Origin: UBA10646 sp046296295
GTDB taxonomy: Bacteria; Bacteroidota; Bacteroidia; Chitinophagales; Chitinophagaceae
NCBI GenBank assembly: GCA_046296295.1
Contig: JBKBLG010000009.1
Span: 1-64,000 of the forward strand
Length of the DNA stretch: 64,000 bases
Reading direction: 5' to 3'
The notes beneath the pieces are model-generated. The model was not told the origin of the DNA. It did no database searches and saw nothing but the letters and a program-made list of their open reading frames with translations. Of the stretch, positions 8,137 to 16,383 are shown piece by piece. Position 1 is the first letter of the stretch, and every line of letters begins with the position of its first letter. Both the position numbers and the translations under genes were made by a program.

Positions 8137-11100
8137 ATGGCAAATAGAACTTTAATACAAACCGCCTTACAAAAACCTTACGACAGGATACTCTTTGGAA
8201 AAGAAGTTTTAAGTCCGGTTTTCGGTTCATGCTTCAATTTGAGCAGCAGTGCAGTTCCTGCTTCGGTGCAGCCCAATAAATCGGAGCAAGCCGTTATTCA
8301 ATCCGTTTCCATTTATGGCACCATCCATCTCGAAGACGGAACCGAAATCACCTGTTATGAAATCATTCTGCAACCTTCGGTTCGTATTGAACACAGTAAG
8401 GTGGCCATTCAGCGATATGTGAGAAAGTTACTTACTGCCGGACAAATTGCCTTGGTAAACTTCATTGCTCCTCAAAACAAAAAGGTATGGCGTCTGACCT
8501 TAGTTGCCAAAGACAGTGAACTGACCGAGCAGGGCATTAAAGAAAAAACTACCCATGCCAAACGCTACACGTATCTTTTAGGTCCTTCGGAAACCTGCAA
8601 AACAGCAGCCGAACGTTTTGAATCGCTAAGCACCGAAAAGCAAATTACTTTTCAGGCATTAGTGAATGCTTTCTCCGTTGAGAAACTCAGCAAGGCATTC
8701 TTTGACGAATACACCCTGCATTACCAAAAGTTTTGCGATTATTTACAGGAATCTAATTTCAGAAAATCGGTTTTCAAAATCACCATTCCCACAAACGCCA
8801 CCAAAGAAGAAAAAGACAAAGCCTGCAAACCCATTCGTGACTTTGTAAAGAAACTCTTAGGCCGCATAGTGTTTCTCTACTTCGTGCAAAAGAAAGGCTG
8901 GCTGGGTGCAAGTGATACCCAATACAAAGACGGTTTGACCGATTTCATTAAACAGCTTTTCCAACAATCGGGTGGCAATGATGCCTTTTACAGCACATGG
9001 CTCACGGTGCTGTTTTTTGAAACCCTCAACAAAGAACGCAGCAATGACGACTTTAAAATGCCTGATGGCAAAAAGGTAAAAGTGCCTTTTCTGAACGGTG
9101 GTTTGTTTGATAAGGAAGACCATGATGAACATATTCTCACCTTCAAATCAAAACTGTTTCACCATCCCGATTTTGAAGATACCCTGCTCACCGAAAAGAA
9201 CATGGACAATGCAAGAGGTTTCCTCGACTTTTTGGATGCCTTCAACTTTACCGTGCATGAAGATAGTCCTGATGACCATACCGTAGCGGTTGACCCCGAA
9301 ATGCTCGGGCATATTTTTGAAAACCTGCTGGAAGACAACAAAGACAAAGGTGCTTTTTACACGCCTAAGGAAATTGTGCATTACATGTGTCAGGAGAGTT
9401 TAACGGAATACCTCACCACCCATTTGAGCAAGGAATACACCGTTTACAAAGAGATTGGCAACGCACAGGTGGAACTGTTTGGCAACGAAACCAAAACAGG
9501 GCAGTTGAAAATGGTGGAGCAATTGGGCGCCAAAGCGCTGAATCGTGATGATGTAGCCTTCATTGTAAAACATAAAGACATTAGCCGCCTTACCAAAGCC
9601 CAACTAAAGAAAATAGATGCCTTGTTAGATAACGTAAAGATTTGTGATCCTGCCATTGGCTCGGGTGCTTTCCCAATGGGCTTGTTGCAGGAAATACATG
9701 CCATTAAAGAAGTAATTGCCTATGAACTGCAACAGCCCTGGAAACCGGCTGAAGTGAAAGAAAACATCATCCAAAACTCGATTTATGGGGTGGACATTGA
9801 AAAAGGTGCGGTTGACATTGCCCGTTTGCGTTTCTGGCTGAGTTTGGTTGTTGATGAAAATAAACCAAGAGCATTGCCCAACCTTGATTACAAAATTGTG
9901 GTGGGCGACAGTTTGTTGAGCAAGTTTGAAGGTGAGATAATTGAAATTGACTGGGAAATCAAGGAAGGTACACAAGGCAATTTGTTTGGCAATGAGAACG
10001 TATTAAAGAGGCAAGCACTTCTCAAAAAAATTACCGCAAAGCAGTCGGAATATTTTCATGCCGCAAATAAACAGAAATTAGCCGCTGAAATTCGTAATCT
10101 CAAAATTGATATTTTAATTAATCAGTTGGAGTTAATGATAAACACCAAAGGTTTGGAAAAGAAGCCGACAGAAAGTGGGAAAAAAGCAGCAGCTCAAATG
10201 GAGTTATGGCTTCAAACACAAAGTTGGAAAAACACAATTTCCAAACTGCAAAGGGTAAAGCAAAACAAAGAAGAATCCTTTGAGCATTTCGACTGGAAAT
10301 TGGATTTTCCTGAAGTATTGAATCCGTATTTAGTAAATGGCAATGCTGGATTTGATATTGTGATTGGGAATCCACCTTACTTAAACTTCAAGATGTATTC
10401 GACAGAAGACAAAGAAGTCTACAGACATCTTTACTCAGAGGTCTTCGATGGAAAAGCAGATATATACTACTATTTCTTCTATAAATCCCATGAGCTTAGT
10501 AAAAAGCAGGGAATAACATCATTAATTACTTCCAGATATTGGATAGAAGCCGAATATGCAAGAAAGCTAAGAAAATTTGTTTCCACTAAGACGACATTGA
10601 AAGAAATTATTGATTTCAAAAATGTTACTGTGTTTGATGGAATTGGGATAAAGACTTGCATTACAAGTTTTTTGAATATTCCAGATTATCTAACTCATTT
10701 CCATTATAGATTTCACCCAGGAAAGAAAATCGACTACATAGACCTGAGCGAATATGTTTCGAATATTATTCCAGCAGAAAATATAACAACCAAAGATTCA
10801 TGGAATCTGACTAATGAAGAGTCAACGGATATTCTAAAGTTGATTGAGAAGGAATCTATTTCCTTAGATGAAATTGCAAATTGTAAGCAAGGCATTGTAA
10901 CTGGATTTGATAAAGCATTTATTACAACAGAAAACGAATTTAAGAATCTACCAAAGAAAATAGTCAAGCCATGGCTTAAAGTTGGTGATATTCAGAAATA
11001 CGCAATAGAATTGGTTGAGAAAAGAGAATTAGTTTACACTAAACTAATCAATTCTTTAGATGATTATCCCCAACTTAAACAAAGGTTACTGCCATTCAAA

Positions 11101-11793
11101 CCTAAGTTATCTAACAGGCGTGAAGCAAAAAATGGCAAAATCAGATGGTTCGATTTACAATGGCCTCGTGAACAAGAACTTTTTGAATCGGAGAAATTGA
11201 TTTGCAGATTCAAAGCATCTGAAAACACATTTTGCTACGATTCCAATGGTTTTTATTCAAGTGCAGACACAACGGTAGTGGCTTTAAACGAAGCGGGAAA
11301 GAAAAAATATGATACGAAATATCTTTTAGCATTGCTCAATTCGAAGGTGTTATCTTTTTACTTCAAATCTTATGGTAAATTGATGGATTACCGATATGAA
11401 TACTACCCCGGTCCAGTAGGAAGGCTGCGAATAAAGAATTCAACCAAACAAAAGTCGTTTAAAGCTATTGTGGACTACATATTATATCTGAAAACACAAG
11501 ATTTACAAAGTGCATCCGACCAACTCATGCCTACCTACTTCGAGCAAATCATTGACGGTATGGTGTATGAGCTGTATTTCCCTGAGTTGATTAAAAAACA
11601 CAAAAGGGAAATCATACAGCATCTTGGGGAGTTGCCAGAGTTTACATACAAAATGAGTGACGAGCAGAAAATGAAAATCTGCAAAACGGTATTTGAGCGT
11701 TTGCATCACCCATCGCATCCGGTGCAGGTAAACCTCGAAAAAATGAAAGAGGAAATACCCGAAATACGGATAATAGAAGGCATGGAAAAATAA
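8137..11793 (+). CDS. Eco57I-type (type IIG-like) DNA adenine methyltransferase
   Basis: Probable N6-adenine DNA methyltransferase, 1218 residues. The first ~170 residues resemble the N-terminal module of type IIG/PglX-like enzymes, but I see no convincing PD-(D/E)XK catalytic set. The AdoMet site is DPAIGSGAF (504-512) and the catalytic motif NPPY is at 745-748, in the order of gamma-class amino-methyltransferases. A TaqI-like C-terminal specificity region runs from about residue 900 (GIVTGFDKAF) to about 1110. The middle of the gene, about 10080-11480, is visibly more AT-rich than both ends, as if the catalytic/specificity segment had been exchanged. It is the last gene of the XRE-helicase-methyltransferase operon. 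The pair may be a defence system in which methylation marks self DNA and the helicase-nuclease attacks unmarked DNA. Confidence 0.9.
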   Translation: MANRTLIQTALQKPYDRILFGKEVLSPVFGSCFNLSSSAVPASVQPNKSEQAVIQSVSIYGTIHLEDGTEITCYEIILQPSVRIEHSKVAIQRYVRKLLTAGQIALVNFIAPQNKKVWRLTLVAKDSELTEQGIKEKTTHAKRYTYLLGPSETCKTAAERFESLSTEKQITFQALVNAFSVEKLSKAFFDEYTLHYQKFCDYLQESNFRKSVFKITIPTNATKEEKDKACKPIRDFVKKLLGRIVFLYFVQKKGWLGASDTQYKDGLTDFIKQLFQQSGGNDAFYSTWLTVLFFETLNKERSNDDFKMPDGKKVKVPFLNGGLFDKEDHDEHILTFKSKLFHHPDFEDTLLTEKNMDNARGFLDFLDAFNFTVHEDSPDDHTVAVDPEMLGHIFENLLEDNKDKGAFYTPKEIVHYMCQESLTEYLTTHLSKEYTVYKEIGNAQVELFGNETKTGQLKMVEQLGAKALNRDDVAFIVKHKDISRLTKAQLKKIDALLDNVKICDPAIGSGAFPMGLLQEIHAIKEVIAYELQQPWKPAEVKENIIQNSIYGVDIEKGAVDIARLRFWLSLVVDENKPRALPNLDYKIVVGDSLLSKFEGEIIEIDWEIKEGTQGNLFGNENVLKRQALLKKITAKQSEYFHAANKQKLAAEIRNLKIDILINQLELMINTKGLEKKPTESGKKAAAQMELWLQTQSWKNTISKLQRVKQNKEESFEHFDWKLDFPEVLNPYLVNGNAGFDIVIGNPPYLNFKMYSTEDKEVYRHLYSEVFDGKADIYYYFFYKSHELSKKQGITSLITSRYWIEAEYARKLRKFVSTKTTLKEIIDFKNVTVFDGIGIKTCITSFLNIPDYLTHFHYRFHPGKKIDYIDLSEYVSNIIPAENITTKDSWNLTNEESTDILKLIEKESISLDEIANCKQGIVTGFDKAFITTENEFKNLPKKIVKPWLKVGDIQKYAIELVEKRELVYTKLINSLDDYPQLKQRLLPFKPKLSNRREAKNGKIRWFDLQWPREQELFESEKLICRFKASENTFCYDSNGFYSSADTTVVALNEAGKKKYDTKYLLALLNSKVLSFYFKSYGKLMDYRYEYYPGPVGRLRIKNSTKQKSFKAIVDYILYLKTQDLQSASDQLMPTYFEQIIDGMVYELYFPELIKKHKREIIQHLGELPEFTYKMSDEQKMKICKTVFERLHHPSHPVQVNLEKMKEEIPEIRIIEGMEK

Positions 11794-12231
11794 AACCTTC
11801 CGTGCCCCTCCGTGGTAAAAAAAACGCACCACGGAGAGCACAGAGAAACACAGAGAAAAAAAACCTCCGTGCTGCTCCGTGCCCTCTGTGGTAAAAAAAA
11901 TAAATTCACCACGGAGAACGCAGATAAACACAGAGAGAAAAACCTCTGTGCCCCTCCGTGCCCGCTGTGGTAAAAAATAACTCACCACGGAGAGCACAGA
12001 GAAACACAGAGAAAAAACCTCCGTGCCCCTCCGTGCCCGCTGTGGTAAAAAAAATATAACGCACCACGGAGCACACAGAGAGACACAGAGAAAAAAAAAC
12101 CTCCGTGCCCCTCCGTGGTAAAAAAAACGCACCACGGAGAGCACAGAGAAACACAGAGAAAAAAAACCTCCGTGCTGCTCCGTGCCCTCTGTGGTAAAAA
12201 AATAAATTCACCACGGAGCCCACAGACTTAC
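11794..12231. repeat. Tandem array of ~68-80 bp palindromic units
   Basis: Five units begin with CACCACGGAG at 11827, 11907, 11983, 12062 and 12130, with a truncated sixth at 12209. A half unit precedes the first. Each unit reads CACCACGGAG..CACAGAG.. A-run ..CTCCGTGC..CTCCGTG..GTGGTAAAAA, so each half can pair with the other as a long hairpin. Spacing is 68-80 bases. Units one and five are nearly identical, including the preceding half unit, which points to a duplication of about 300 bases within the array. It begins one base after the methyltransferase stop. Long minus-strand open frames here are by-products of the repeat. Confidence 0.9.
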
Positions 12232-12400
12232 AATGTAACAACACAGAAAGCCAGCTTACAACATTCCTTTAGAAAAAGCGGGTTCATTGGTTCATTGAAC
12301 ATTCTAACTCGCATTAAATTTTTTTAGCGAATTGACAGGTTAATGCTACGAAATCTGCTTCTAGCTAAGCCACCAAACATTAACCCTACTTCATTGTATA

Positions 12401-12413
12401 CCTTACGGTAAAA
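12401..12413 (+). repeat. Iterated 14-mer variant, first copy after the island
   Basis: CCTTACGGTAAAA, intergenic, just downstream of the Smr gene stop. With the copy at 13513 it flanks that gene in inverted orientation. It marks the return of the host-type repeat after the island. Confidence 0.8.
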
Positions 12414-12427
12414 AAGAACACAACGCA

Positions 12428-13456
12428 TTACACATTAAAAAAAACTTCCGTAGCACCATAACCAAAACGCGGATCGTATTGGTTGATAAAGAAACGCACC
12501 TCTCTACGAGCTTTTAAAAGCTCATGAATTTCATCGCGAAGCCTACCACTACCCACGCCATGTATTACAGTTAATGTAGGTTGCCGATGCGCTACAGCCA
12601 ATTCGTACCATTTTTCAAACTCTTGTAACTGTGTTTGCAGAATTTCATAATTACTCAAGCCTTGCCAATTATCCATAATTTTCTCCATGTGCAAGTCTAT
12701 CACAGTTCGTGCCGGTGGTAGGTTTTGTTTCATTTTTTTTGCCTCGTATACCTTAAATCCGGCGGCTGCCAAGCCTGTTAGAGCAAATTTTTCTTCTTCA
12801 ACTGCATTGGGGTAATCGTCAAATAACTTTTGGCTTATGCTAGGCTCATTTTTAGCCTTCATTGCTTCTATCAGCTTGAAAATTTGTTTCCCTTTAAACT
12901 TAACTGAAGTCTCAAAAAATGGAGCCTTACCCTTTTGCGGTGTTAGCAAACTAAACACAAAGTTGAAATGCGGACTATCACTGAAATCACTAAATGGTAC
13001 ATCGTGTAAGTAAAAATCTTGAAACGGTAATATTTCGCTTTTCAGTTCAAAAGCAGTATCACCAAGCATTACTTGCGTATAATTAAAAGTGAATGCGGTA
13101 TCAGATTTATTAACCAAGTATAATTTAAATAGGGTAACAAATTCATCATCAAACTCATCGTAATCGAACTTTGGTATCATGCTTAACCAAACACCATCGG
13201 CAACTTTAATGCTATTGGGCCTGGCTTTTTCTTTCGGTAACTGATCTATAAATTGCTTTACAACAGTTTTTTTTTCTGGTACAACTTTTTTCTTAGAAAA
13301 ACGATAGAAATATGGGAAGTCAATTTGATCCATATAGGCAGGGAACCTCACACCACGCACTTCAATCATCACCATTTTATCGTTCATTATTTCAACCACC
13401 TTACCCTCTTCGTGGCTATGTAACACGATAATATCGTCGCCTATTTGATACTTCAT
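12428..13456 (-). CDS. DUF2027 and Smr domain protein
   Basis: Soluble protein of 342 residues. The N-terminal ~60 residues form a KOW/SH3-like DUF2027 start (YQIGDDIIVLHS.EEG). A central beta-rich region follows, then an Smr domain from about residue 250 with VIDLHMEKI and the conserved IHGVGSGRLRDEI. Smr domains are endonuclease or RNA/DNA-binding modules related to the MutS2 C-terminus; the role of this Bacteroidota family is not established. The start at 13456 (MKYQ) is chosen over the longer frame from 13501 because the family begins there and because a -7 box lies at 13476-13483, which would leave the longer start outside the transcript. Confidence 0.87.
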   Translation of the reverse strand: MKYQIGDDIIVLHSHEEGKVVEIMNDKMVMIEVRGVRFPAYMDQIDFPYFYRFSKKKVVPEKKTVVKQFIDQLPKEKARPNSIKVADGVWLSMIPKFDYDEFDDEFVTLFKLYLVNKSDTAFTFNYTQVMLGDTAFELKSEILPFQDFYLHDVPFSDFSDSPHFNFVFSLLTPQKGKAPFFETSVKFKGKQIFKLIEAMKAKNEPSISQKLFDDYPNAVEEEKFALTGLAAAGFKVYEAKKMKQNLPPARTVIDLHMEKIMDNWQGLSNYEILQTQLQEFEKWYELAVAHRQPTLTVIHGVGSGRLRDEIHELLKARREVRFFINQYDPRFGYGATEVFFNV

Positions 13457-13475
13457 ACTTTCAAGATGTAAGTTG

Positions 13476-13483
13476 CAAAAATA
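13476..13483 (-). promoter_or_regulatory. Candidate -7 box for the DUF2027-Smr gene
   Basis: The minus strand reads TATTTTTG, a full TAnnTTTG match, 19 bases before the start at 13456. The nearest -33 TTG (13499-13501) is only 15 bases upstream, shorter than usual, so the call is tentative. Confidence 0.4.
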
Positions 13484-13512
13484 GCAAAAGCATTTTTGCA
13501 AAGCGTTGCGGT

Positions 13513-13525
13513 ATTTACCGTAAGG
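13513..13525 (-). repeat. Iterated 14-mer variant upstream of the Smr gene
   Basis: Reads ATTTACCGTAAGG on the plus strand (13 of 14 bases). It lies between the Smr gene start and the permease terminator, in inverted orientation to the copy at 12401. Confidence 0.8.
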
Positions 13526-13536
13526 TATGGTTACAA

Positions 13537-13564
13537 AAAAGGTTGGCTTCTAAGCCAACCTTTT
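13537..13564 (-). terminator. Terminator of the permease gene, overlapping its last codons
   Basis: Perfect 13-bp stem (13537-13549 with 13552-13564) and a 2-base loop; read on the minus strand the second arm ends in a T run. The stem begins inside the permease gene: it encodes the last residues (KRLA) and the stop codon lies at the loop. Confidence 0.85.
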
Positions 13565-15259
13565 GGTTAATGTATTCGGTTGATGCAACTTACTTCGCTT
13601 ACGCCCGTAAAAAGTGTACACAAGTAAGCCCAAGCCCATCCAAGCGAAGAATAGCAACCAACTATCTACCGGAATTTCAATCATTAGATATAAGCAACAA
13701 AGTGCTCCAAGAATTGGAATAAGAGAGTACTTACGTAAATAACTAAGCACAGCCACCACCCAGGTAATTGCAATAAAAATTAAAAACAAAACTTCTTGAT
13801 AACCTTCGTGGCCAAGATTGGCGATGGCATCGGTGAAGCGTTGACGAAATACAATACTAAATGCAATTACCAATGCAGGAATAATAAGCTGCCCATTGAT
13901 GTAAGGTAATTTAAAACCACCTTGGCGATTTGTTATGCGAGGCAGCACTAATACCCCAAAACACACTAGTACAAAGGCGAATAAAGTTCCAATGCTAGTT
14001 AAATCGGTCATTACACTACTAGGCAAAAACAATGATGGAACCGCAACGAGCACACCGGTTACAATGGTTGCAAATGCTGGTGTTTGATACTTTTTATGTA
14101 CCTGAGCAAATTTTTTAGGTAACAATCCGTCGCGGCTCATACTCATCCAAATACGAGGTTGCCCTAATTGAAATACTAACATTACGCTTGTTGTGGCCAC
14201 CACGGCACTAATGCTAATGATATAACCAATCCAGTCTAAATTAATTTTTTCAAATACATATGCCAGCGGGTCGTTCACGTTCAATTCTTTGTAATGAACC
14301 ATGCCCGTTAGTACTAGAGCAATTAGAATGTACAATACCGTGCAAATGATAAGCGAATAAATCATGCCTTTGGGCATATCTCTTTGTGGATTTTCGCATT
14401 CTTCGGCAGTAGTACTAATAGCATCAAAACCAATATAGGCATAGAATACAGCAGATACACCTGCTAAAACGCCACCGAAACCATTGGGCAAAAAAGGCGA
14501 CCAGTTTTCGGGCTTCACATAAAAAAAGCCAAGTATAATCACCAATACAATAACGGCTAGTTTAAAAATTACCATTAAGTTGGTAGTTTTTTTGCTTTCT
14601 TTTATACCGATATAAGCCAATAAAGTAATAAACACCACAATGAGAAATGCAGGCAGGTTCATAAAAATGCGACTACCGCCAATGGTTGGTGCAGCATTGT
14701 TTAAATCGAGTGCTTTTTGAAGTGCTGGATCTAGTAGTTGGATAGGTGTAGTTTGTAAGGCTGAGTTAGCTTTTTCTACTTGGGCTGCTTGGGTAAAAGG
14801 ATCTACCAATAGCCACCCCGGAAGATTAATGCCTAAACCGCGTAACAAATTATCGAAGTAACCACTCCAGCTAATGGCAACCACAATGTTACCAATAGCA
14901 TACTCTAAAATTAAAGCCCAACCAATGATCCATGCTATTAGTTCTCCAAAGCTAACATAGGCATAGGTATAGGCACTACCTGCAATAGGCACCCTACTGG
15001 CAAATTCGGCATAGCATAGTGCACAAAAGCCACATGTAATCGCTGTAATTACAAACAAGAACGCAATGCCGGGGCCACCGTTACTTGCTGCTGTTCCGAT
15101 AGTGCTAAAAATACCTGCACCAATAACGGCAGCGATACCCATAAATGTGAGGTCGCGAACCTTAAGCACTTTATGCATGCCACCGCTATGGCCATCGGTA
15201 TGACCTGCTTCAAATTCGGCCTGAATATGTTCGAGTGATTTTTTTCTGAATAACGACAT
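13550..15259 (-). CDS. APC-superfamily amino-acid permease (CAT-like)
   Basis: Secondary amino-acid transporter in the cytoplasmic membrane, 569 residues with about 12-14 hydrophobic helices. The first helix after a charged N-terminus carries the APC signature GIAAVIGAGIFSTIG (about residues 41-55). The following FVLCF and YAYIGFDAISTTAEE-type segments are typical of cationic amino-acid transporters (TC 2.A.3.3). Substrate is not certain. It stands as a single gene with its own terminator; the next upstream gene in the same direction is the polyprenyl synthase, 46 bases away, so read-through from it is possible. Confidence 0.9.
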   Translation of the reverse strand: MSLFRKKSLEHIQAEFEAGHTDGHSGGMHKVLKVRDLTFMGIAAVIGAGIFSTIGTAASNGGPGIAFLFVITAITCGFCALCYAEFASRVPIAGSAYTYAYVSFGELIAWIIGWALILEYAIGNIVVAISWSGYFDNLLRGLGINLPGWLLVDPFTQAAQVEKANSALQTTPIQLLDPALQKALDLNNAAPTIGGSRIFMNLPAFLIVVFITLLAYIGIKESKKTTNLMVIFKLAVIVLVIILGFFYVKPENWSPFLPNGFGGVLAGVSAVFYAYIGFDAISTTAEECENPQRDMPKGMIYSLIICTVLYILIALVLTGMVHYKELNVNDPLAYVFEKINLDWIGYIISISAVVATTSVMLVFQLGQPRIWMSMSRDGLLPKKFAQVHKKYQTPAFATIVTGVLVAVPSLFLPSSVMTDLTSIGTLFAFVLVCFGVLVLPRITNRQGGFKLPYINGQLIIPALVIAFSIVFRQRFTDAIANLGHEGYQEVLFLIFIAITWVVAVLSYLRKYSLIPILGALCCLYLMIEIPVDSWLLFFAWMGLGLLVYTFYGRKRSKLHQPNTLTKRLA

Positions 15260-15305
15260 ATGCTTCTGTTAATAAGTACGCTAAAATGTAATTTGTGTAA
15301 AGGCA

Positions 15306-16271
15306 TTACACATCACGTTGAATGAGGTAGGCCGCCAATTCTAATAGCGGTTGTTTTCTGTTTTTAACTACTGCAACAGCTTCTAAATGGCTCATAGCTT
15401 TATTCAAATAAGTTTGCTTTAAATCTAATGCCCACGATTGAACGCCGCATGCGGTAAATACTTCGAGCATACGAGGCACTTTATCGGCAGGGTTTTCATT
15501 CATGAGTTGAGCCATTACAGCTTTTTGTTCGGCTGTTGCCACTTCGAGTGCATGCAGCATTAAAAAGGTTTTTTTATTCTGCTTTATATCGCCACCTACT
15601 TCTTTACCAAACTTGCTGGGGTCGCCAAAGGCATCTAAGTAATCGTCTTGTATTTGAAAAGCTATGCCTAAATTTTTACCAAACTCGTACAGGTGTTGCA
15701 CATTACCTTCACTAGCACCGCCCAAAATAGCCCCCATCGCTAAGCTTGCTGCTAATAGTACCGATGTTTTCAGTTCTATCATGTATAAGTATTCTGGCAG
15801 GGTAACAATTGTTCTACTTTCAAAATCCATATCCATTTGTTGCCCTTCACATACTTCTTTTGCCGTTTTATTGAACAATTGCAAAATAGCAGGCAAGTAG
15901 GCTACATCAATTTTCGTAAGATATTCATAAGCCACAATAAGCATTACATCGCCGCTCAGTATAGCAGTGTTTTCACCATATTTATGGTGCACAGTGGGCA
16001 AGCCTCTACGAAGCGAGGCCTTATCCATAATATCGTCGTGTATTAAAGTGAAATTGTGAAATAACTCAATGGCTGTTCCTACCTTCCAAGCATCGGCACT
16101 GATAGCATCAAAAAGTTCATTGCCCATTAAACACATCACCGGACGAATACGCTTGCCACCAAGCCGCAGAAAGTAATTACACGGTTCATATAAAGTTACC
16201 GGTGTATCCGGAAAATGTGGTTGTTGAAAATAGTCGTTAAATGCTTTTGCTAAAGCCGTAAAAGATTGCAT
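15306..16271 (-). CDS. Polyprenyl (geranylgeranyl-type) diphosphate synthase
   Basis: Trans-isoprenyl diphosphate synthase that elongates allylic diphosphates with isopentenyl diphosphate. Both aspartate motifs are present: DDIMD at 79-83, with the basic RRGLPTVH just after, and DDYLD at 209-213. GGKRIRPVM lies near residue 38. Length (321 residues) fits the family. The internal Met at 16271 is preferred to the first ATG of the frame at 16313, because family members start close to it. Chain length cannot be predicted with confidence. A CrtA-like gene 1.4 kb away makes a carotenoid precursor role possible. Confidence 0.9.
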   Translation of the reverse strand: MQSFTALAKAFNDYFQQPHFPDTPVTLYEPCNYFLRLGGKRIRPVMCLMGNELFDAISADAWKVGTAIELFHNFTLIHDDIMDKASLRRGLPTVHHKYGENTAILSGDVMLIVAYEYLTKIDVAYLPAILQLFNKTAKEVCEGQQMDMDFESRTIVTLPEYLYMIELKTSVLLAASLAMGAILGGASEGNVQHLYEFGKNLGIAFQIQDDYLDAFGDPSKFGKEVGGDIKQNKKTFLMLHALEVATAEQKAVMAQLMNENPADKVPRMLEVFTACGVQSWALDLKQTYLNKAMSHLEAVAVVKNRKQPLLELAAYLIQRDV

Positions 16272-16383
16272 GCAATTGTTTTTGGCGTGGGCAAAATAAG
16301 AAAGTTCGGGCAATGCTTCGCTGTAAAAGCTACGAATGATACACTCAAGTTACTTATATTAGCTAAAAGCAAAAAAAGCATCT

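Noticed and set aside
4477..11793. Calling the island DISARM or BREX
   Set aside because: Only a helicase and a methyltransferase of related type are present; drmA/drmB, pglZ and brxC are absent.
11503..12144. Minus-strand 213-codon open frame downstream of and overlapping the methyltransferase gene, plus similar frames over 11642-12244
   Set aside because: They are produced by the tandem repeat array (repeating LCVSLCAPW/FFTTEG-like peptides) and by antisense reading; no family features.
11794..12231. CRISPR array
   Set aside because: Units are internally palindromic and vary in the same positions; there are no unique spacers of even length and no cas genes.
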